DNA of 64,000 nucleotides from Okapia johnstoni (lineage: Eukaryota > Chordata > Mammalia > Artiodactyla > Giraffidae): positions 65,776,985-65,840,984 of the forward strand of contig CM044321.1 in NCBI GenBank assembly GCA_024291935.2, given 5' to 3'. Every line of letters starts with the position of its first letter. The first letter of the stretch is position 1. The notes beneath the pieces are model-generated. The model ran no database searches and had not been told where the DNA came from. It saw nothing but the letters and a program-made list of their open reading frames with translations. Made by a program: the position numbers and the translations under genes. Of this stretch, positions 33,997 through 46,437 are shown piece by piece.

Positions 33997-34648
33997 GAGA
34001 GATTAATTAAACAAGTATTTACTAGAAAATCAATTGATTACATTTTGGTAAGTACTAAAAAGGTGACTTCAGTGTACCATCAAAGCAAACAATGCAACTC
34101 AACCTTTTGTGGGGCATAGGAAAGTCTTCTATACAGAAGTGACATATAAGCTGACACAAGATGAATATGAAGAAATTACCCAAAAGAGAGAGAGAAAATG
34201 AATATTCCAGGCAGGGGAGCAGCATGTAACAAGGGCCCCGAGGCAGGTTGGAGTTTAGTATATTGGAGAAACTCAAAGAGCCAGTATGACTGGAAACAGA
34301 AAGTGAACAGCGCAGGGCAAGAAAGCAGGTTGGTGAAGATGGTAGGAACTGGCTTGTAAAGCCAACACAAACCCACAGGGAGATTTCTAAGATGAGTGGC
34401 ATGATCAAATATGTCTTTTAAAAATATCTCTTTGTATAGAGCATGGCAAGTAGACTGGAACGTGGCAAAACTGAAAGCAGAGCGATGAAGTAGGGGGATA
34501 CTGGAGTAATCAAGATACTATGGCAACTTGGACTAGGGAAATGAGAAAAGTAGGTTAATACTAAAATAACTAGGAGGTAAAATAGATTGTTTTGGTGCCC
34601 AAATATGGGATAGTAGGGGAGAAGGAGGTATCAAGAATGGTTTCTATC
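33997..34648 (-). mobile_element. L2 LINE 3' region, antisense
   Basis: CAAGTATTTACTAGAAAATC, TTCCAGGCAGGGGAGCAGCA, AAGGGCCCCGAGGCAGG, GACTGGAAACAGAAAG and GATGAGTGGCATGATCAAAT follow the reversed L2 3' UTR, one of the clearest L2 stretches here. Confidence 0.75.
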
Positions 34649-35112
34649 TGTTATGATTAAATTGTGCCCCACCCCCAAATTAATATGCTGAATTTCTAAT
34701 CCACAGAACCACAGAATGTGATATTATTTGGAATAGGGTTGCATATAATTAGTTTAAACTACAATGAGATTTTACTGAAATAGGGTAGGCCCTTAATCCA
34801 ATATGACTAATATCCTTATAAAGGGAAAATCTGAACACAGATATGCACAGAAGGAGAATGCCATGTGAATATCAAGGCAGAGATTGGGGCAACACATCTA
34901 TAACCCAAAGAATGCCAAAAGATTGTCAACAAACCTACTTCTCATTAAGTAACAGGCACGGAACAGATTCTCACAGCCCTCAGAAGGTAGGACCCTGTCA
35001 GCTCCTCGATCTTGGAATCTTAGCCTCCCAGAATGGAGAGATAACAGGTTTTTACTGTTTAAACTGCCCAGTTTGTGGTATGTTGCTATGACAGCCCAAG
35101 CAAACCAATGCA
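34649..35112 (+). mobile_element. MLT1B-like LTR, full length
   Basis: A 464-base MaLR LTR from TGTTATGATTAAATTGTGCC to AGCAAACCAATGCA, including CCTTAATCCAATATGACTAA, TCCTTATAAAGGGAAAATCT, GCACGGAACAGATTCTCACA and CAGTTTGTGGTATGTTGCTA. CTATC before and CTCTC after could be a decayed 5-base target duplication, the size typical for ERVL/MaLR. Confidence 0.8.
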
Positions 35113-35275
35113 CTCTCACTGTCCCAAATCTGATGGATAGTGGGATCCATCCTGAAGGGCGGTGGGCATGAAGATGCCTTTCTTCACCTCCTTCACCCCC
35201 TACAATTTATCCCTATCAAAGACCTTTAGAAAGCAGACTGAGGATTCAAGACATGGAGTAAAAAATAATTCATCT
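35113..35275. other. Unassigned gap
   Basis: No recognised feature. Confidence 0.4.
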
Positions 35276-35480
35276 ATTCATCCATCCATTCATCAAGAAA
35301 TATTCATTCAACCAGTATTTCTTTGAAACTTACAGTGTTTCAAGTACTAGATGAAACTTAAAGTATTATCCACATGGATTGAAAGGAAGCACTTGTTTGG
35401 GGGTGGTCAGGAAAATTATAGCCAAAATCTTGGATTCACTTGGACAATGAGAAAATCTGGCTGATCTTCAAAAAAGCATT
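35276..35480 (-). mobile_element. L2 fragment, antisense
   Basis: CATCCATTCATCAAGAAATA followed by TTCATTCAACCAGTATTTCT starts like reversed L2, and GGGGGTGGTCAGGAAAATTA at 35400 fits its later part. Confidence 0.55.
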
Positions 35481-38400
35481 CCTAATAATAAAGGCTATTA
35501 TTCTATAAAGTGCTTCCCAGAGGAAGCAGTAATAATCCCATAGTTTGAGTCATAGGAAATTTTGGGGGCATGACACTCAATAACACAATTGGGGGAAACA
35601 ACCTTAAATTACAGAGGCAAGAAGGCAGGATTACTTCATTGTTTCCATCTTCATTTTCTATAAAGGCTCCTTGTGGAGACTTCACGACATGGGTGGCCAA
35701 ATCATAATCACTGAGTGATACAGTGGAAGATGAATCAAAACGTGATAATGTTCTTTTCACTCCCATTTCTGACTTTTATTTGCAAGCTGTATTCTTTGGG
35801 CTTCTTTATCCTTAACACTTTCAGTTAATACCCTCCATTTTCTCAATATTTTCCATTACTGTCTTTGTACTTAGATTTCAGGAGTGTTAAGATTTGGAAG
35901 CTACAGACAGTCTAGGTACACACATCTTTGGTGTAGCTATGAAAGCAGCCTTCCTTCTAGATGCAAACTGTCAAGAGAATTGTCCAGTCCCCATGCCTTT
36001 GATGGGGTTTTAGCAAGTATCACTCCACGTTGTTAACAAGAGATTAGCAACGAGATAATCCTCATGTAGTTTCTTTTGAAGTGCTTATATTTTGTGTTTA
36101 AAGAACTAAGTTTTAGCTCCCTGGCAACTTTTAAGTTCCTTCATAATCTATGTCTGCATTTCTAGGTATCTTACCTGGAGTGGCAGGAGGTGGCGTGGGG
36201 GGCGGGGGGGTGGGCAATCCAAGGTTATCAATTATCTCCAAAGCAGAAACTAAGAAAGCTTTGACAAGGTTGTCTCATTTCAGTCACACTGGCTTATCAC
36301 CAAATATTCATTGATGTCTGAGCAAGTAAAAACTGTCTAGCCTGCTCCTCAGGCGGTATGGAGTCTAGTCCCCAACAGAGGGAACCAGATCTTCATAGAG
36401 AATAAGGAGGCTGTGTTTCCCCACATACATGACAGAGGCTCATAAGACACATGAGTCAGGTATGATACTTTCAGAAAGGTCACATCCCATGGTTTTCAGA
36501 TGAAATGGTCATTTTTGCCTACAATGCCACCAGGGCTTGGTTTAAGGGTCTCAGATTGGGTAGCACAGTGTGAAGAACAGTTTAGTCAAGTGTTCATTTC
36601 TCAAATAAACTGTTTTTCAGGGAAGACTTCCACAATTCATTGACCTTTCCATAAAATTACAGCTATTTTCTTCCTGAGAAGTTGCAGTCAAATTTCTAGC
36701 AAACCACATCCTTTCCATCCTTTCTCTGCCCCTAGTCCAGTGCTCCACTGGATAGAGAATATGAAGGAGGCCACAGGAAGCATAGTCCTTAGCAAGAAAA
36801 ATGAACAAGGAAAGAGAAAGTTTTGAGCACACAAGTTTTGTGTGACTATAGCAGGGAGGACACCGGTCATGGGGGAGAAGGTTTCTCCAGAGAACCCAAC
36901 AAGCAGATCAGAAAGAAAGAATCAGAATTTGGAATCTGCCATATTCAGAAAGCATCCAAACCAGATGACCACTATGTCAGCCAAGCTAGACCATTCTATG
37001 CCTCAGCTGCCCTAGTCTCTAGCTCTGCTAACTCCGGAGAGGTGCAGAAAGAAGAGAGGGAAGACGTGGCCTAGGACAACATGAGCTGGAAAGGGAGCAA
37101 TATTTTACATTGGAAGGGAGTTTGCAATTTTATGATTATTACACTGGACTGGCCTGGACTGGAAGTATGACAATTTCCTAAAATTTCATCAAGGAGTAGG
37201 TAAAGAACTATTCAACACAGAAAGATTAAAAGAGAATAGCGATAGGGAATAAGATTGGCCTATATCCTCTTAAATCAAGTTTGTTCAATAAAATAGTTAC
37301 ATGTTACATGTGTCATTAATTATTGACTTATGTATTGGGATCACTATTTTAATCGTGATGAGATCATCTCTCAATTTTCTCTTTGTCTATTTAAATAATA
37401 TCCATTCCTTTAACTGAGTGTTTAGTCATCTTTGAGCATCTCCGAAAAACATCTCTCTATGCTTTTATCAAGATCCCAGATAATGACATACATCTTGGTT
37501 GTAGTTTTAAAATATGTAATCTAAGAGAGGCTGAACAAAATGACCTCGACAGTTATTTCCAGTTCAACAGTTATAAAATGAATTGTAGTTTTCTTTAGAG
37601 TCTCTGCCTTAGTTACCAGGTTAGCTGTCCAGTTGGGTTTGAATCTGATAAACCCACTAATTGCTCTCTACCATCCACCAAACACTGGGTTCCATGTAAA
37701 GACAAGTCAGGGAATAATCTCCACACTTGATCTCCCATGGTCATCTGCAATCACCTCTTTCTGGAACCCATCTTTCCTTTACCTTTCACCATGCTTTCTT
37801 AATACTTTCCTCAAATCTGCCGAGAGGTGCATCTTTCACTTTGAAACCTCTGTCCACCTCCATCTCACTCCAGCTCCAAAGCTAAAAGCCTCTTTCAGAG
37901 AGATTATCAGTGCAGTTTTGACAGAATCTCTCACATTGCTGGATATCCAAGAAGAATAAACTCTGAGGAAAGAACACTGGCATAAATGCAAAGCTCAATT
38001 TATACATCATAGCAATTTTTGACAGATGTAAACCTGACATACAAAGAGAATTTTTATGGCATATCACTACATTTAGATTAAAGTGCTTTTTAATAGAATA
38101 TATAATTTAGAAATATAAAAGTGCATTTTAATTGCCCACAAATGAGTTTTTAAAGTATTTAGCAGTATCGAGAACATTAAATGCAAGAATTAGATAAATT
38201 ATCCTGCTAAAACTAATACTTAATTTAAATGGCAATAACTATATGAAGAGTAACTATGTGGTATTAAGACAAATTTCCACAAACTGTGCTAATTAAAGAA
38301 ATTAGATTCAAGGTTATATCTTTTATTAGTACATTGTCACCTTTTATATTTAACAGCATCATTATGGATGGCGCAGAATCCTGCAACTGTGTATATACAG

Positions 38401-38929
38401 AAGATTCGGGACAACAACCAGCTCTGTGACCTCTTCATACATGTCATCATCCATGCTTGTATAAGGCATTGCCATTTCACAGTTCTCCTGACGTTACCTG
38501 TGTCTCTTCTGGCTTCTTCACTGTCTGACCAGCACTCTAGGTCTGTCTGCCTCTTTTTTATCTGACCAAAGAAAGAGCTCATGATTCGAATTTAGAGGGC
38601 CTCTCACAACGTTTTTATTTGGCTCTTGTTCCATATCAGGTCACCAAGCTGCCTCACTGCAAATCACTGTCTCATACATGAAATTCAAAGTGAGTAAACC
38701 AATGGAATTGTAAGATCATGAGCCTCTGGTCCATCCTGGCCATTTGATGTTAATAACAGCTCTGATGTTGTGGAGCCTGCCCAAGACCATTAGAATAACC
38801 CTAATATATAATAAATTACGTTGTGTTATGAGGCAAGATTGGGTCAGTCTTTGAGGCATTTTAGTAAATGTCTCAAAAGAAGATTACAGGGAGCCAAAAA
38901 AATGTCTGACAGGGTGATATACCCTAGTC
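35481..38929. other. About 3.4 kb without a recognised feature
   Basis: Longest largely unique block. It contains a G-rich tract at 36181-36214 and several frames of 60-117 codons on both strands without domains. The frames at 37633-37959 (plus) and 38337-38582 (minus) look slightly more protein-like than chance but have no identifiable relative. Confidence 0.45.
36181..36214 (+). other. G-rich tract, possible G-quadruplex
   Basis: G-runs at 36197-36202, 36204-36210 and 36212-36214 with single-base spacers. The seven-G run can supply two tetrad strands. Confidence 0.55.
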
Positions 38930-39085
38930 CAGGATCTCTAACAAGCTCCTCTGAGGAAAAGACTTCTAATCTGAGACCTGGGAAATAAATAAGTAATCTA
39001 GGGTGGAGAAAGAGAACATTCTAAGCTTATAAAGCAAGAAGGATCATGGAATGTTTGAGGATCCAATAGATTAGTAGGGTGGAAG
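38930..39085 (-). mobile_element. Possible L2, antisense
   Basis: CTCCTCTGAGGAAAAGACTT followed by CTAATCTGAGACCTGGGAAA and GAACATTCTAAGC resemble the reversed L2 (GAGGAGGTGACATTTGAGC...). Confidence 0.45.
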
Positions 39086-39115
39086 AGAGAAGGGTGTGAA
39101 ATAAAGGTATCTCCT

Positions 39116-39190
39116 GCCATATCAAGATATGATATAAGATATATGATATAAATTATCAAGATTTGCCATATCAAGATATATGATATAAAT
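39116..39190. repeat. Local ATATCAAGATAT duplication
   Basis: GCCATATCAAGATAT occurs twice, followed each time by (ATG)ATATAA-type text. The unit is partly palindromic. Confidence 0.75.
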
Positions 39191-39659
39191 AAGAAATGTC
39201 ACAGCCCTCTGTGATTTCTGGCCTCCAAACGTGAATAAGGGCTCCCAAAACTGTGATCCAGTGGATGCTGCCACTACCTATGGTGACTGCTGAGGAGCTA
39301 GGGGAGTGCAAGAAGCAGCAATCTGTAGGAGAACAAGGAAACAGGATTGGCCCCAGATAGCTGAGGTGCCTATGAAAGGAAATGAATTCTGTGAGCCCAG
39401 GGGCTTGCATACTCCCATACATAAAATGCTGAATTCCTTACCTTGATAACTGATCTTCAATGTTCTGACTGCCTGCTCCCCTTGTTGCAAGCTTGTATAC
39501 AGCCTGACTCCCCTCCTGCCTCCTTGGAGCAGTGTTCTCAGAGCTACTGAGATTCTGTCTCCATATAAAAATAATAATATTTCATTATTAAAATACATAA
39601 ATGTTATTTATTCCCACCAAGTAAAATAACTCTCTTTCAGGTTGTGACTATATTTTTTA
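39191..39659. other. Unassigned
   Basis: Overlapping minus-strand frames of 83 and 106 codons lack recognisable domains. Confidence 0.4.
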
Positions 39660-40560
39660 GTCAATGGGGGAAAAGGGTTGAGTTAAAGCAAGAGAGTTTC
39701 AGGTGCTGGAGAGTGACAATTAGAGAGAAGCAAGCATGGATGTGGAGTGTCTGGAAGCCATTATAATACATTGGGACAGAGCCAATGTTGGTTTGGACTA
39801 GGATGGTGACAGAAGAGATGAGAAGAGGTGAACATGTAGAAGGCACACAACACTGATGATCAACTGCCTGCATAGAGTAGGTGAAGAAGAGAAGGATGCT
39901 TCCAACTTACACTTCTGGACAGATGGTAATGTCATTCACTGAACTAGTGATCATTAAGGAAAAACTGAGTTGCTGGGAGTGGAAGATAGAAATGAGGCTT
40001 GCGCTTATTGAGGCTGAAGTACCTATTAAATATCCAAGTATCATTGTTGAGTAAACCATTGGCTTGAAGCTCAGAAGAAAGTTCTGGACTGGGAATATAA
40101 ATCTGGTGGCAATTAAAGAGGTTATATGAAGATATCAGGGAAGTTCTGGACTGGGAATATAAATCTGGTGGCAATTAAAGAGGTTATATGAAGATATCAG
40201 GGTAAGAAGAGCACATAAAAAGAAATTAGATCTTAAAAAATAGGGTCTCTCACCAAGCCTTAGGGAATTCCAGTATTTAAAAGCGGGGAAGAAAACATGG
40301 CAGAAGAGCTAGAGCTACAGGAGAATGACTAGTAGGGTGCTGTATCCCACGAGCCAAGAGGATAAAAAGTATTAGAGAGGAAATCACCATGAGAATTAAA
40401 TATAATGAGAGGTCAAATGAAATGAGGACTAAAAATACCTTGTGATTTAGGGATGGCAGGACAGGAAGGAGGAATCTCTGATGATCTTCCCAAGAGCCAG
40501 TCAGAGAGCAAATAGTATGAATTGTATAATCCTATGAGTCTTTAAATGCTAAGGAAGCTC
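39660..40560. other. Old interspersed repeat, family not assigned
   Basis: GGTTTGGACTAGGATGGTGA, AAATATCCAAGTATCATTGT, GTTCTGGACTGGGAATATAA, ACGAGCCAAGAGGATAAAAA and GAAATGAGGACTAAAAATAC appear in the order of a widespread mammalian repeat that often follows reversed L2. I recognise the pattern but cannot name it with confidence. Confidence 0.5.
40079..40202. repeat. Perfect 62-base tandem duplication
   Basis: The units 40079-40140 and 40141-40202 are identical, both starting AAGTTCTGGACTGGGAATAT and ending AAGATATCAGGG. Two copies only. Confidence 0.97.
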
Positions 40561-40819
40561 AGAGGGTAGACAGCTGTTCAAAGTGGTTGTGGCCAAATGT
40601 CAAGTTTTATCCAAGATAGTTCACATTTGGGCTCTTGTCCTGGAGAAATTATCAATACCTCCCTCCTTTACTCTGAAACCTGTTCTGTTTTGAATGATAA
40701 GTTATATATCACTCTATATGAAGAGCAGGGTGAAAGTTACCAGATAAATTGGCACAGAGCAATTCTTAACTCTCTGGTCCAAGAGGGTGGCAGCACAGAG
40801 CTGTGAGTGAACCCACATT

Positions 40820-40990
40820 TGAAGGAAGACAGCCCGGAGTATAATTTTAAGTTCTACCATGTATTGGCTGAGGGACCTTGCACAAGTTTATTTAAGCTCT
40901 CTGAGATTAACAGGACTTAAATTTCAGCACAGAGTGAGGATTTTGTGCAAAGTGCTAACATATAGTGCTCAACAAATACAGGTTCTCTTC
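40820..40990 (+). mobile_element. MIR SINE
   Basis: CTACCATGTATTGGCTGAGG, GACCTTGCACAAGTTTATTT, AAGCTCTCTGAGATTAACAG and TATAGTGCTCAACAAATACA fit MIR from core to tail. Confidence 0.65.
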
Positions 40991-41387
40991 TCTTAGTTCC
41001 TATGATTTCTCCTTCTCTACTTCATTTCCTTCTTGATCTTTTCTTTTTCCTCTTCTCCATACCCTAAAGTAACTCAAACACTTTGTGAAAGAGGACATTC
41101 TAATTTTTATATTTAAAATGAAGCCCTGTTTCAGTGTAACAGGTGTCATGCCTCTTGTCCCATTATCCTAATTGGGCAAATGTATTGATACCCAACTCAT
41201 TCATGTCAGTACCTTTCAACTGATACTTACTCAGTGTCACTTGCATCTCATGCTAGCAATGCCGAGAGATACCGAACAAGTATATGGTGTGATTCTTTTC
41301 TCAAGAATGGTGTTTTTCAAGGAGAAAGACAACATACTATGCATAATATTTCTGCTGCCACTATTGCTGCTACTTCTGCTAGTGGTC
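40991..41387. other. Unassigned
   Basis: Pyrimidine-rich at 40981-41065. No gene recognised. Confidence 0.4.
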
Positions 41388-41600
41388 ACCATATATTAAG
41401 TACTTTGGATGCACTGTGCTAGGCAGCTGGCGTATCTTATCACATTAAATCTTTACCTTGTGCAAGGTACTATCGTAATTGTTCCATTTTACAAATGAGG
41501 AAAATTGAAGTTCAAAGAGGTTAAGCAAATGGCTCAGAAGTGCCCAAACTGGTATCTAAATCCTGATCCACCTGACACTATTGCCCATGATCTTTTCATT
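41388..41600 (-). mobile_element. MIR SINE, antisense
   Basis: CACTGTGCTAGGCAGCTGGC, CATTTTACAAATGAGGAAAA, CAAAGAGGTTAAGCAAATGG and CTAAATCCTGATCCACCTGA are the reversed MIR core and head. Confidence 0.85.
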
Positions 41601-43550
41601 TCTCAATGGAACACAAATTGAATAAAATACTGAGCAGAAAATGAGTGCTATGAGTGCTCAGGACAGAAAGAGGGCACCCACTGCAAACCAACAGCACTGG
41701 TGAAGGCTATGTAAAGAGCTGGAACTCGAATGGCCTGGAAGGATAATTTATGCACATGCTTCTCTAAAATAAGCAATGCACTTTACAACTAGATAAGCTG
41801 GAAATATTTCCCAAGGGATTGGATGTATAGATTTCCAGGATCTTTTATCTCCTCAGCCTTGACTATTTAAAGTAAATCTTCACTTATATGCTCATGAAGT
41901 CAAATTGGACAGAATCAGTCTGCTATATTCCAATAGCTCCAAGCATCCCTGGCATGAACTTTCAGCTTTATAAGCATGAATAGGTGCTCAGGTTCAAAAT
42001 CACAGAGTTCACTGTAGGTTACCAATAGCACATTATTTGTTTTCAGTTCCTGCCTCTAGCACTGAAATGGTACAGCCTTCAGACTGATTTAAAGTGGCCA
42101 CTTAGAACCTAGCTGAATAATGCTTGACTTTCATCACGGTTGAAAGGGTACTTAGAGCACAGCCCCTGCAACTGTGTCATCTTCTGCAAATCAAGGTTGA
42201 TTAATAACAAGACTGCCTCACTCTGGCATCGTGACTTTCATCTGGGTGAGACTGAAGCTATTCCTGGAAAAGAGTCAGCTTTCTTTTGCTGCAGTGTTGG
42301 GGTGTGTTGACAGCAGGGGCAGAAAGGAAGGTCAAAGTTAGCATTTGAGTTTGGACTATGAGGAAGGAATTGGGAAGACTGAAATCTGCCCTATAAAGTA
42401 GTATTAAGGTTCTGCATGGTCCTGGCACAGGGCTCACATCAGGAGTGGGGCTGCGACTGTGCTTTCTCTGTCCAGTCAAGCAGGCACCATTTTATGGACA
42501 AGTCTTCTGGAAAATGGTGATATCATTGGTGGGTGTGGTTGCAGGCACTTTTCCCGCCTTTCTTCTGAAAACAAGCAGACTATTCTTCTACACAAGAATT
42601 TTCAATCTGTACTCTGTGGAGCTTGCCATGGATCTGTGGTCTGCTTCAACAGTGGAGCTTAGGCTATGGGAATTTTTGTAAAGGATTTTTCCCCCCACAA
42701 TTTACACTGAGAGTAAGGATAGTCTGTCAATATTTTCTCCTAACTTGTCCGTCATCATCTCCTGTAGTATCGATGCCTTCCTCAGAGCACTCCAGGAATG
42801 TAATTTAAAGTAGTCAAACCCTTGGAAAGAAGCTGTTCTGTGCTGTGCTCAGCATATGCAGCAGTAACCTGTATTACAGTGCCTTCAACTGAGTGTTTTT
42901 CTTCATTGCTTTTATCATATTTTCAATGATGTAGTCATTTGTGTTGGTTTTAATATTTTTCTACCCTATAAACACCAATGACAGCACAGAGTATATTTGC
43001 CAAGGTCACACTACACAGATCCAACTGTTATGGTTTCTGGCAAGGGATATGGGTGATATATACATCAACCACATTTATCACTCCCACTACCAACACAGGT
43101 TCAAAATTTTCCTATTTTGTCAAGATTATGAAAAAATATATTTAAATGTGAAATGTTTGCTATTTAATTTTTTTCTATATATATATATATTTAAATGCCT
43201 TTACGTATAGAGAAAAGTAGATAGAAACTTCAGGGCCAAAACTGTAGAGGTTGACTTGTCTCTAGCAAACTTGCTAATGTCTTGATGTACTTCGAAGTTA
43301 TCTGAGCATTCCAAAGAATGTTGTAGATATTAATTCACTAGTCAAACTATAGAGAATTTAAGGCTTTGCCACAATCTCCTTGATTTGCATGGGTTTGTTT
43401 TCAGAGTTCCAATCACTGGTTGAATCAGACATCTATATAATAGTCATTTAAGTCACCAGCTCACTACCGAGTGGGTAGCATGTTCTCTACTAAAATTAGA
43501 CGTCAACAAGTTAACACCAAACTCTACTAAATGCACATTTGAACTACCAT
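41601..43550. other. About 2 kb unassigned; (TA)n at 43177-43191
   Basis: No gene or named repeat. Frames of 60-89 codons are ordinary chance frames. Confidence 0.45.
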
Positions 43551-43561
43551 AATTTAAATAC

Positions 43562-43767
43562 GGGATTCCCAAGTGTCTCAGTGGTAAGGAATCCACCTGC
43601 CAGTGGAGGAGACTGGAGATTTGGGTTCGATTCCTGGGTTGGGAAGATCCCCTGGAGGAGGAAATGGCAACCTACTACAGTATTCTTGCCTGGGAAATTT
43701 TATGGACAGAGGAGCCTGGCAGATTGAAGTCCATGGGGTCGCAAAGAGTCAGCATGACTGAGCAAGC
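43562..43767 (+). mobile_element. Bov-tA SINE, perfect 11-base TSD
   Basis: Complete Bov-tA (GGGATTCCCAAGTGTCTCAG head, GGTTCGATTCCTGGGTTGGG box). AATTTAAATAC is repeated at 43551-43561 and 43768-43778. Confidence 0.96.
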
Positions 43768-43778
43768 AATTTAAATAC

Positions 43779-44329
43779 AGGTGTATTTGTTTCTAGAATT
43801 AGAGATTTCAGACAATGGAAAACTGTGTTCTTTATATTAAACTTAGTAAGAAAGAGGGTAAGGTGGTATTAGGAGTCTTCTATGTTCTAGAAACTGTTCA
43901 AGGTGCTTCTGCTGCCCAGCAACACTGCAGGCAGATCACTGGGCCACAAAAGAATATTCTCAAGTCTTAAGATTGATGGAATTCACCTTTCTAGGTTTTG
44001 GACTTGCTTAGGACTCTTTGCCCTTTTCTTGTTTACAATTTCTCCATTTTGGAGTGGGATTATCTAACCTATGCCTGTCCTACCACCGTATTTTGGAAGT
44101 ACATAGCTTGTGTGGTTTCACAGGTTCACAGTTGGAAAGACAACTCCATCCTGCCTAAGGATGAATAACAGCTCAAGTCTCATCTATCTATGATTTAGAT
44201 GCTATTGTGATGAGACTTTGAACTTGGAATTGATGTTGGACTGGGTTAAGAATTTTAGGGCTCCTGGGATGGGTTGAATTTGTTTTGTATATGAAAAGGA
44301 CACAAATCTGGGGGGTTCAGAGGGTGATA
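43779..44329. other. Unassigned
   Basis: No recognised feature. Confidence 0.4.
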
Positions 44330-44625
44330 TGACATGAACTGAATTGTGCCTCCAGAAATTCATATGCTAAAGTCAAAATATAGTAGGACTGGTGTTGTTA
44401 TAAGAAGAGACACCAGAGAACTCCCTCTGTGTGTGCACAAAGGCTATGTGAGGACGTATGTGAGAAGGTGACTATCTGCAAGCCAAGAAGAGAGCCTCAC
44501 GAGAAACCAGTCCTGCTGGCACTTTGATCTTGGATTTACAGCCTCCAGAATTGTGAAAACATTCATTTCTGTTAAGTCATTCAATCTGTGGTATTTTGTT
44601 ATAGTATTCCAAGCAGACTAACCCA
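44330..44625 (+). mobile_element. MLT1A-like LTR, internally shortened
   Basis: TGACATGAACTGAATTGTGC, CCAGAAATTCATATGCTAAA, CACCAGAGAACTCCCTCTGT, TTTGATCTTGGATTTACAGC and CTGTGGTATTTTGTTATAGT follow an MLT1A-type LTR, but about 100 bases are missing after the first 70. Confidence 0.75.
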
Positions 44626-46369
44626 CCACCATTAGCAAACCTTAACAGCTTCTCTAAAATTGGTCCACCATTCTAATAAAATATTATTTTAAAAAAATAG
44701 TATTATTCCATTACCAGCAAATAGTCACGTCTCGCCTGCTGAGTAGGAAGACACATAGTTGGCAGTAGAGAAACTAAAAATTGTCTGTAATCTCCTTAGG
44801 ACACAAATTAGACCTCTCTCAATATTTTCAATATATATTTGATAAAAATGAAACAGTTAATGGCCATGATAAAGACAATAAATAATATAATTCAACTAAC
44901 AATTTTTTTTAAAAAATTCTCTTTTGCTTTGGTATAACAAAATTATACCAAATAATAGATTTTTTACAAGATTTCCTAACAATGCCAATTATTATTAAGT
45001 TTAAAAACAGCAGAGGTAATGAGAAAATCTAAGTTTTTAAGAGAATACAAAAGATCTATAATAATAATAGTGAATAGATCAAACACAAAGAAGCAGGCAT
45101 CAGACTTACCAGAATCTAAAAGACAGTGGAGCAATACCTCTAAGACTTTGAGGAGATTATTATTACCAACCTATCAAATGTCAAGTAAAAATAAAAACAT
45201 TTTCAGAAATTAAAAATTATTTCTTTTCCCATTAATGTTTCATTTGAATTAATTTAAAATGCACTTGAAGTTACTGAGCCATAGAACCTGGGGAGTGGAG
45301 AAATAAACCTGGCTTCTGCGGGTAATGGACAAGATGGAGAGTTTGTTTGTGAAGACTAAAGGCTGACTACATTTGGATTTTGTGAAGAGTATGAAGTAAT
45401 TCTCTGCTAAGGAGGGAAGGCATTTGAATGAGATAAAACTTCAGTGGAAGTCTAATGGAAGGGAAAGAAGATTTGGAGCAAATATAAAGTCCCCATTCTG
45501 TTCAGGTAGTTGCCCATTGGTGGGGAGTCACCCTGAGTGCACGTTTGGAGAAAGGGGTAGAGGCTTTGTGCAGGAAAACAATAGTGGTTAGAAAGACAAG
45601 TCAAGAGGCTGTGATCAGAAGGCCAACGAAGAGCTCCTGGAGGATTTTTAGAATATCTTTGCTTGAAGAAGAGCATTTTCATCATATTCGTCAACTGATA
45701 CATGCTGAATGCCCACAAAGTTTACAATTAACACTTGAACATTACATGTTTTTAACCATAAATTTACAGTTTTTGTAAATCAGGTTGCAATTTAATTTGA
45801 GTATATAAAAATTTTATCCGAACAATAGAAATATTGCCCAACCAAATATTCTGCTTGTGTGATGTTTTCACTGGAAACAATATGGCCATTTAAGAGAGGG
45901 ATTTTTTTTTCCTCTTTATTTGTAACCTTCATTCAAAGTTGTTATCTCAGCACAGTAAATTTATACTCTGCAGACTATCAACAGTAACATATAAACTTAG
46001 AAAACAAAATCCTCCTTTTGCAACTAAAATTAGCATTACTGAGCCTTCTGCAAGACTTTCTGGGGTAAGGTACTCTGTGTGACAAGTCTCAGCAAGGCTC
46101 TGCAGTTTTCTGCTTTCTAATCCTGTAACTTTCCATCCTATAATCATGTGTAGGTTGTAAGGACTCAGACTCAATTTTCCAGATGACTTCAGGGACAAAG
46201 AATTGCTAATTTGTTATACCAATCTTAACATTTTGAATTGTAATTGAAAACAGTTTTCCTTAATTAACTATGTTATTTTTGGTGAAAAAAAATCATACAA
46301 GAGTAGCATATTTAGTGGGGCAATATTTCTATTTTGGTGTCTTTTTTAGTATAGTCCTTCAGTCCCATG

Positions 46370-46372
<3 letters not shown>
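44626..46372. other. About 1.7 kb A+T-rich, unassigned
   Basis: No gene or named repeat. Confidence 0.45.

Positions 46373-46437
<65 letters not shown>
46373..46437. repeat. (TA)n microsatellite
   Basis: About 32 nearly perfect TA units with one G interruption near 46421. Confidence 0.97.
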
